The translations under genes and the position numbers were made by a program. A stretch of DNA of 11,837 bases, taken from assembly GCA_031258995.1 (NCBI GenBank), contig JAIRMB010000075.1, forward strand, positions 1-11,837, given 5' to 3'. The notes below the pieces were generated by a model. The model saw nothing but the letters and a program-made list of their open reading frames with translations. It ran no database searches and was not told the DNA's origin. The stretch comes from Puniceicoccales bacterium. GTDB lineage: Bacteria; Verrucomicrobiota; Verrucomicrobiia; Opitutales; JAIRLM01. Below, piece after piece: positions 7,790-11,837 of this stretch; the stretch's first letter is position 1; every line of letters begins with the position of its first letter.

Positions 7790-8887
7790 ATGGGGAAACA
7801 GATCGATAGAGGCACTGCCGACAAGCCAAGCGCTTCTCCTACCCTACAGCCGCCGAAAGAAACTACGCCGCTAAATTTCATTCATAATGTGCTTTCGAAA
7901 AGCATTTTGCACGATGAAAGGTTGAGCTTTTCCGAGCGCCGCAGCCGGCTCAACTGCGTAGGTCTTGGATCATTTTGGCTATGCGTAGCGGTACATTTTT
8001 TCGGCCTATCTTCCGCCCAGCGCACAGTTGAGCGACAACTGGAGATCGTCCTCGAAAAAATTTCTAATTCTGGCCTTCCCACCACAGAATTTTATGACGA
8101 GATAAAACGGCAAGCCATTGAGAAATCATCATTTCCCAAAATGGAGTTTTCGTTACGGGAGGCAATAGATCGAGAACGATTTACGGCTGAAATGGATAGC
8201 CCGAGCTCGAAAGTGGCGGGACGGCCACGGGCGGACCGGGAAAAAATGGCTCAACTTTTGCCGGATGGGTGCGACCCTGCGGCGCTGCCGGACGAAACAA
8301 TAGAGGCGGCGTTTAACGCGGTCGTTCCAGGCACATATAATGGATTCATGAAGGATTTTTTGTTTCCCCCTAATGGGGAAATTGTACTAGGAAGCGACTG
8401 CACAGCGAAGACGCTGCTGTGTCCGGGTCTACGGGAAACCGGTCAAGAATTTCTTAGGCGTATCGTATTAGCAATTAGTGAAGCATGCGGCGGGGATATG
8501 AACGCCGCTCGCAATAAAATTGCGATGCTCATAGAAGGCTATCAGGGTCGACGGGCCATGGCATCGCTGAACAACGCCACGGCTTCTTTTTTCAATCAAT
8601 TTCGTATTAACGTTGGAGCAAAAATAGCTCCCTATGTCCGCATTTTTTTGAACGAGAACAATGTGTTCGTATCACACGTGGATACTAGCCCAAAAATATG
8701 TGACGTAGCCATATCGTTCGTGGCTCCGGGGAGAACCGATGCGGTTACACCCGAAGAGCTGGGCGGATTAGCACCCGCCATACGGGATTTCAGTCTAGGC
8801 TATTACACCTCTTCGACGCCCGACGGCCTCCCGAAAACGCATTTCATTAGCTGTTCCGGAGCCATTAGTTTCTCGCGGACGTCGTAA
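7790..8887 (+). CDS. Hypothetical protein with one N-terminal hydrophobic segment
   Basis: I do not recognise this 365-residue protein. Residues 1-30 are polar and Ser/Thr/Pro-rich. A basic stretch (ERRSR, 49-53) is followed by a hydrophobic segment at about 55-73 ending LSSAQ. This could be a membrane anchor or, if translation begins at a later TTG (7907 or 7922), a signal peptide cleaved after SSA. Residues 77-140 are charged and probably helical. The rest (about 150-365) is a mixed soluble domain with cysteines near 160, 205, 212 and 234 and no motif I can name. The frame is open to 7454, but that part is antisense to the MFS gene; ATG 7790 follows a candidate promoter, although its Shine-Dalgarno is poor. 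Sampled lines have clearly lower GC than the genes to the left and right. It is convergent with the AGCS gene. A secreted or envelope protein is an inference only. Confidence 0.65.
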   Translation: MGKQIDRGTADKPSASPTLQPPKETTPLNFIHNVLSKSILHDERLSFSERRSRLNCVGLGSFWLCVAVHFFGLSSAQRTVERQLEIVLEKISNSGLPTTEFYDEIKRQAIEKSSFPKMEFSLREAIDRERFTAEMDSPSSKVAGRPRADREKMAQLLPDGCDPAALPDETIEAAFNAVVPGTYNGFMKDFLFPPNGEIVLGSDCTAKTLLCPGLRETGQEFLRRIVLAISEACGGDMNAARNKIAMLIEGYQGRRAMASLNNATASFFNQFRINVGAKIAPYVRIFLNENNVFVSHVDTSPKICDVAISFVAPGRTDAVTPEELGGLAPAIRDFSLGYYTSSTPDGLPKTHFISCSGAISFSRTS

Positions 8888-8926
8888 TAAATAGGCGTTC
8901 CGCCCGCTCGACCGCCCGGCAAAAAA

Positions 8927-10276
8927 TCACCTGGCTTCCGTTAGCCAAAGAGCCTTGGTCTCTTGGAAAATTTCTTTTCGAAGTCCAATGAGTCCAATGA
9001 GATTTGGAAGCGCCATAAGTCCCGTTGCAATGTCGGCGACGACAAAAATCATGTCCATATTCCAAAACGGCCCGACCGCCACAAAAAATAGGAAAAGCAA
9101 TTTGTACGGCAACACGAACCGCATTCCCAACAAATATTGCACACACTTTTCTCCATAATAATTCCAGCCCAGAATTGTCGTAAATGCAAAAAGGATAACT
9201 CCCAAATCGACAATTGCCCGGCCGACCATCGGCATGCTTAACCCGGCGCCAAATGCTTGAGAAGTCAGTAGCCCTCCATCCATGTGTCCGCCGAAGAGAT
9301 GAATTTCCGGAGCCGTTACCAATAAAACTAAAGCCGTCATCGTACAGACGACAATGGAAAGAAACGCGCCGAGCATTGTAATAAGTCCCTGTTGCGCCGG
9401 AATATCGGTTTTAGCAGCACTCGCTGCAATCGCGGCACTTCCCAGTCCAGATTCGTTGGCAAAAATCCCTCGACTGATTCCAATGCGCAAGACCATGGCG
9501 ACGCTGGCCCCAGAACCGGCTCCCAAAATTGCTCTAGGAGAAAAAGCTCCCACAAAAACGGAGGCCAATGCCTGCGGAATCGCCGACGCTTTCAAAACAA
9601 GGACACAAATCGCAGCGCAGGTGTAGAAAATGGCCATAAAGGGAACGACCTTTTCAGAAACGGCAGCAATTCTCCGAAGCCCGCCCATCGTAATGGCAGC
9701 AACGAGAAGCGCTATCAGTGCCGCCGTGACTACGAAAGGAATTCCAAAGGACGATTGGGCTGCAATTGCTACGGCATGGCTTTGCGTCCACGTGCCGATT
9801 CCGACAAGGGCACCCCCAGCTCCACAAAGGGCAAAAAACTTCGCTAACCATTGGCATTTCAACCCTTGCTCAATGTAGTGCATTGGTCCTCCGGCGACTT
9901 TTCCATCACTCCCGACCGTTCGATAGCGGATGGCCAGCAACCCTTCCGCGTACTTAACGGCAAGTCCGAAAAATGTGGCAACCCACATCCAAAACAGAGC
10001 TCCGGGACCGCCAACGGAAACGGCCAGAGCGACACCGACGATATTGCCAACGCCGAGGGTTGCCGCTAGGGCCGTACATAAGGACGCAAAAGCGGAAATA
10101 TCTCCTGCGGAGGGCGCCAATCTCCGCGGATGCAATAGGAGCCCCCAGGCTTGCCTAAAGTGCGTAACCGGTAGAAATTTAAGTTTACAAGAAAAGTAAA
10201 TGCCGGTCCCTACGAGCAAGGCAATTAGTGGCACCCCCCAAATGCAATTTTTTATAAAAATTAAAAAGGCATCCAT
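8927..10276 (-). CDS. Sodium:alanine/glycine symporter, AGCS family
   Basis: This 449-residue inner-membrane carrier imports alanine and/or glycine with sodium ions. Family signatures are clear: GVGNIVGVALAVSVGGPGALFWMW (residues 75-98), AGGPMHYIEQG (128-138), and the AGCS signature region ANESGLGSAAIAASAA (273-288), where many members have NEAG. About ten or eleven hydrophobic segments fit the family, and the length is typical. Start ATG 10276 is supported by AAGGGG with a 6-nt spacer. A possible promoter and a 12-bp palindrome lie upstream, between it and tRNA-Ser. The gene is monocistronic and convergent with the orphan gene, 39 nt apart. Sampled GC is lower than in nusA/infB or hemW, similar to the orphan gene. 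The choice between alanine, glycine or D-alanine as substrate cannot be made from sequence alone. Confidence 0.94.
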   Translation of the reverse strand: MDAFLIFIKNCIWGVPLIALLVGTGIYFSCKLKFLPVTHFRQAWGLLLHPRRLAPSAGDISAFASLCTALAATLGVGNIVGVALAVSVGGPGALFWMWVATFFGLAVKYAEGLLAIRYRTVGSDGKVAGGPMHYIEQGLKCQWLAKFFALCGAGGALVGIGTWTQSHAVAIAAQSSFGIPFVVTAALIALLVAAITMGGLRRIAAVSEKVVPFMAIFYTCAAICVLVLKASAIPQALASVFVGAFSPRAILGAGSGASVAMVLRIGISRGIFANESGLGSAAIAASAAKTDIPAQQGLITMLGAFLSIVVCTMTALVLLVTAPEIHLFGGHMDGGLLTSQAFGAGLSMPMVGRAIVDLGVILFAFTTILGWNYYGEKCVQYLLGMRFVLPYKLLFLFFVAVGPFWNMDMIFVVADIATGLMALPNLIGLIGLRKEIFQETKALWLTEAR

Positions 10277-10282
10277 TTAAAA

Positions 10283-10288
10283 CCCCTT
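10283..10288 (-). promoter_or_regulatory. Shine-Dalgarno of the AGCS symporter gene
   Basis: AAGGGG on the minus strand stands 6 nt before ATG 10276. It is the best ribosome binding site in the window and fixes this start. Confidence 0.6.
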
Positions 10289-10346
10289 AAACGGCAGGTT
10301 CAGGCCAGAGAAACGGCCGGCCCACACCGAGACACGGCGTAAACCA

Positions 10347-10387
10347 CCAACCGGTTGGATTTTTACGTCCGTAGGTGGTCTTTGCAA
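10347..10387 (-). promoter_or_regulatory. Possible promoter and operator-like palindrome of the AGCS gene
   Basis: On the minus strand TTGCAA (10387-10382), a 16-nt spacer and TAAAAA (10365-10360) form a plausible -35/-10 pair. Just downstream, where transcription would begin, lies the perfect palindrome CCAACCGGTTGG (10358-10347). A GGTGGT/ACCACC inverted pair (10374-10379 and 10343-10348) encloses the -10. A repressor site overlapping the start point is a reasonable reading. The leader to ATG would be about 75-80 nt. No riboswitch was recognised. Confidence 0.35.
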
Positions 10388-10436
10388 GAAAAATTTGCCC
10401 GGATCTTTCAAACGCGCAAACCCCAGATCGTCTATC

Positions 10437-10528
10437 TGGCGGAGAGAGAGGGATTCGAACCCTCGGACCCCGTTTCGGGGGTCACCTTCTTAGCAGGAAG
10501 GCGCTTTCGACCGCTCAGCCATCTCTCC
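10437..10528 (-). tRNA. tRNA-Ser (anticodon GCU)
   Basis: The minus strand folds as a class II tRNA. The acceptor stem pairs GGAGAGA (10528-10522) with TCTCTCC, with discriminator G (10440) and encoded CCA at 10439-10437. The D arm contains GGCTGAGCGGTCGAAAGC. The anticodon loop is CTGCTAA on an arm CCTTC/GAAGG, giving GCU, which reads AGC/AGU serine codons. A long variable arm with ACCCC/GGGGT follows, then a T arm with GGTTCGAATCC. It lies 35 nt after the hemW stop with no clear promoter of its own. A small hairpin (CTGGC, 6-nt loop, GCCAG) in that gap may mark processing, so co-transcription with hemW is possible. Confidence 0.97.
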
Positions 10529-10563
10529 GGCCCGTCCACTGGCTAGGTGGCCAGCCCAACCGG

Positions 10564-11709
10564 TCAAGCGCAATGGCAAAGGATCTCTAGTGCCAGTCCG
10601 TCCGCTAGCAGTAGTCCGCGGCCGGTGGGGCACAGGCGATCGCCCACCCTACGGACAAGTCCTTCTTTCGTAAATCGTTCGAACAATGCCCGCAGATTGC
10701 CGTGGCCCAGCTTCGTAGCCTGCTCCAGTAGCGAGTCGGGCACGCCGTCGGCCGTTCGCATTCCAAAAACAAAGCGGTCCTGCAGCAGTAGTTGCTCGGA
10801 AAGAATGGCCACGTCTTCCTCGGCCGGAGAACCGGACCAAATTCCTGCCGTCCAGCGCTGCAAATCCGGCACGTTCCGAAAGCGCCTGCCGCGGAACTGA
10901 GAAGCCGCCGCCGGACCCAGCCCTAGCCATTCGCCCATGGCCCAAGTATTGCAATTGTGGAGACAGCGGTGATCCGGGCGGCAGAAGTTAGATACCTCAT
11001 AGTGCTCATAGCCATTGATTTGCAAAAAATTTCTAGCGCTTCGGTGGAAAACTTCTCCGGCGGTCGATGGGGGAACGGATCGATTTTTCCAGATCGGCGC
11101 ATCTGATTCCGCCGTAAGACAGTAGGTGGAAATGTGATCCGGACCTAGGTCAACGGCGCGGGCCAGGTCCTGCTTCCAATCGGCCGTGCGCTGTCCGGGG
11201 ACCAAAAAGATCAGATCCAGACTAATGGCAAAGCCCTGGGTACGGATCAGATCGAAGGCGGTGATGGCCAGCTCTGCCCGCTGCCGGCGGCCCAGGGCGG
11301 CCAACCTGCGATCGTCGAAGCTCTGCACCCCCAGCGAAATGCGCGTAACGCCTAACTTTTTTAAGGTGCGCAACTTTTCCTGGCGGACGGTAGCCGGCGA
11401 AAATTCCACGGTCCATTCGCGCAATTGAGGAGATAGCGCCGGTCCCAAAAATTCCGCTATTTTCTCGAAATCGCTGCAGGAGAGGAGGCCCGGCGTGCCG
11501 CCGCCGAAGTAGATGGTGCCGGCGGGGCGGCCGTCCCAGCGCAACTTCCACTCCATTGCCAGGCAGTTTAGGTAGTGGTCCATGTCGCCGCGGCGGGGAG
11601 GCTCGCCGTAGAAGGTGCAGTAGGCGCAGCGGGAGGCACAGAAAGGCACATGGACATAAATGCCCAGACCATAGTGGTCAATTGAACTGCCGCAGAAATC
11701 GCTCGTCAT
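10564..11709 (-). CDS. hemW: Radical SAM haem chaperone HemW (HemN-like)
   Basis: HemW is a cytoplasmic or membrane-associated radical SAM protein that binds haem and delivers it to target proteins. It is often mis-annotated as oxygen-independent coproporphyrinogen III oxidase. From ATG 11709 it has 381 residues. The cluster motif is C24-x3-C28-x2-C31 followed by T-F33 (CASRCAYCTF). The CxxCxF form, rather than the CxxCxC of true HemN, marks HemW. YFGGGTPGLL binds SAM, GVQSF and the LDLIFLVPGQ segment follow, and HNCNTWAMGEWLGLGPAAASQ matches the family's HNxxYWxxxxYLGLGxGAxS region. A C-terminal winged-helix-like HemN_C region ends near the stop. Upstream in-frame ATGs at 11730 and 11757 lie deeper inside pheS; 11709 is the start nearest the conserved IYVHVPFC. 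It still overlaps pheS by 32 nt and has no visible Shine-Dalgarno, so coupled translation is likely. Confidence 0.93.
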   Translation of the reverse strand: MTSDFCGSSIDHYGLGIYVHVPFCASRCAYCTFYGEPPRRGDMDHYLNCLAMEWKLRWDGRPAGTIYFGGGTPGLLSCSDFEKIAEFLGPALSPQLREWTVEFSPATVRQEKLRTLKKLGVTRISLGVQSFDDRRLAALGRRQRAELAITAFDLIRTQGFAISLDLIFLVPGQRTADWKQDLARAVDLGPDHISTYCLTAESDAPIWKNRSVPPSTAGEVFHRSARNFLQINGYEHYEVSNFCRPDHRCLHNCNTWAMGEWLGLGPAAASQFRGRRFRNVPDLQRWTAGIWSGSPAEEDVAILSEQLLLQDRFVFGMRTADGVPDSLLEQATKLGHGNLRALFERFTKEGLVRRVGDRLCPTGRGLLLADGLALEILCHCA

Positions 11710-11837
11710 TGCGGTAGAAGTGGCGAACATCGTCGATGCCGTAGAGCAGCATGGCAATCCGCTCGATGCCGATGCCCCAGGCCTGTCCGGACCACCGGTC
11801 CGAATCGATGCCGACGGCCTGGAAGACCTTCGGGTGG
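11678..11837 (-). CDS. pheS: Phenylalanyl-tRNA synthetase alpha subunit, C-terminal end (5' part beyond window)
   Basis: PheS is the catalytic subunit of the alpha2-beta2 synthetase that charges tRNA-Phe. Only the last 52 residues are present, read from 11836 to TGA at 11678. They match the class II motif 3 region and C-terminus of PheS: HPKVFQAVGID, then SGQAWGIGIERIAMLLYGIDD, then VRHFYRNDERFLRQFN. The arginine in GIER is the motif 3 arginine that contacts ATP. In many members the text is GFAFGLGIERLAML, so QAWGIG is a mild variation. The stop lies inside the start of hemW on the same strand, in a different frame. pheT is not on the right-hand side of this gene's end, so any pheS-pheT operon is broken here. 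Confidence 0.93.
   Translation of the reverse strand, partial: HPKVFQAVGIDSDRWSGQAWGIGIERIAMLLYGIDDVRHFYRNDERFLRQFN

Noticed and set aside
8888..8926. Bidirectional terminator between the orphan and AGCS genes
   Set aside because: The CCGCCCG motifs here are direct, not inverted, repeats; only a 4-bp stem could be formed beside the A/T run.
10277..10436. Glycine riboswitch upstream of the AGCS gene
   Set aside because: Such riboswitches are known before AGCS genes, but the conserved core segments are absent and the likely leader is only about 75-80 nt.
1..11837. CRISPR array, transposase, integrase or toxin-antitoxin pair
   Set aside because: No regularly spaced repeats, terminal inverted repeats or recognisable proteins of these types were found on either strand.

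Overview
The window suggests a Gram-negative-type bacterium of the Verrucomicrobiota/Chlamydiota (PVC) lineage. This is an inference from two features. The second N-terminal IF2 domain carries a GLKPFQLI...ELM..GIFAS motif, a wording I associate with Verrucomicrobiota. The window also has a hexose-phosphate-type (OPA family) antiporter, as chlamydiae do. Nothing here names a species. Coding density is high, and most of the sequence looks GC-rich.

Layout. (1) 1-3774, minus strand: a transcription/translation operon, nusA followed after 2 nt by infB, which runs off the left edge. (2) 3775-3965: a divergent intergenic region. (3) 3966-5147, plus strand: ispH, the last enzyme of the MEP isoprenoid pathway. 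It keeps its [4Fe-4S] cysteines but is divergent after the third cysteine, and its reading frame continues 336 nt antisense into the next gene. (4) 4812-7519, minus strand: two unrelated major facilitator transporters in tandem, an uncharacterised DHA1-like one upstream and a UhpC/GlpT-like organophosphate antiporter downstream, with a weak hairpin/T-run between them. (5) 7520-7789: a palindrome-rich divergent intergenic region. (6) 7790-8887, plus strand: an unrecognised 365-residue protein with one N-terminal hydrophobic segment. (7) 8927-10276, minus strand: a sodium:alanine/glycine symporter (AGCS family). (8) 10437-10528, minus strand: tRNA-Ser(GCU) with an encoded CCA. (9) 10564-11709, minus strand: hemW, a radical-SAM haem chaperone, whose start overlaps the end of pheS (11678 to the right edge).

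Most of the window is housekeeping: transcription elongation/antitermination, translation initiation, isoprenoid synthesis, haem trafficking, Phe-tRNA charging and a serine tRNA. The accessory part is the transporter block and the orphan gene at 4.8-10.3 kb. Uptake of sugar phosphates and of alanine/glycine would fit life in or near a nutrient-rich host, but the sequence does not prove that. I found no CRISPR array, transposase, integrase, rRNA or replication origin. The most interesting items are the orphan gene, its lower GC and its position on the 3' side of a tRNA, and the ispH/transporter antisense overlap.
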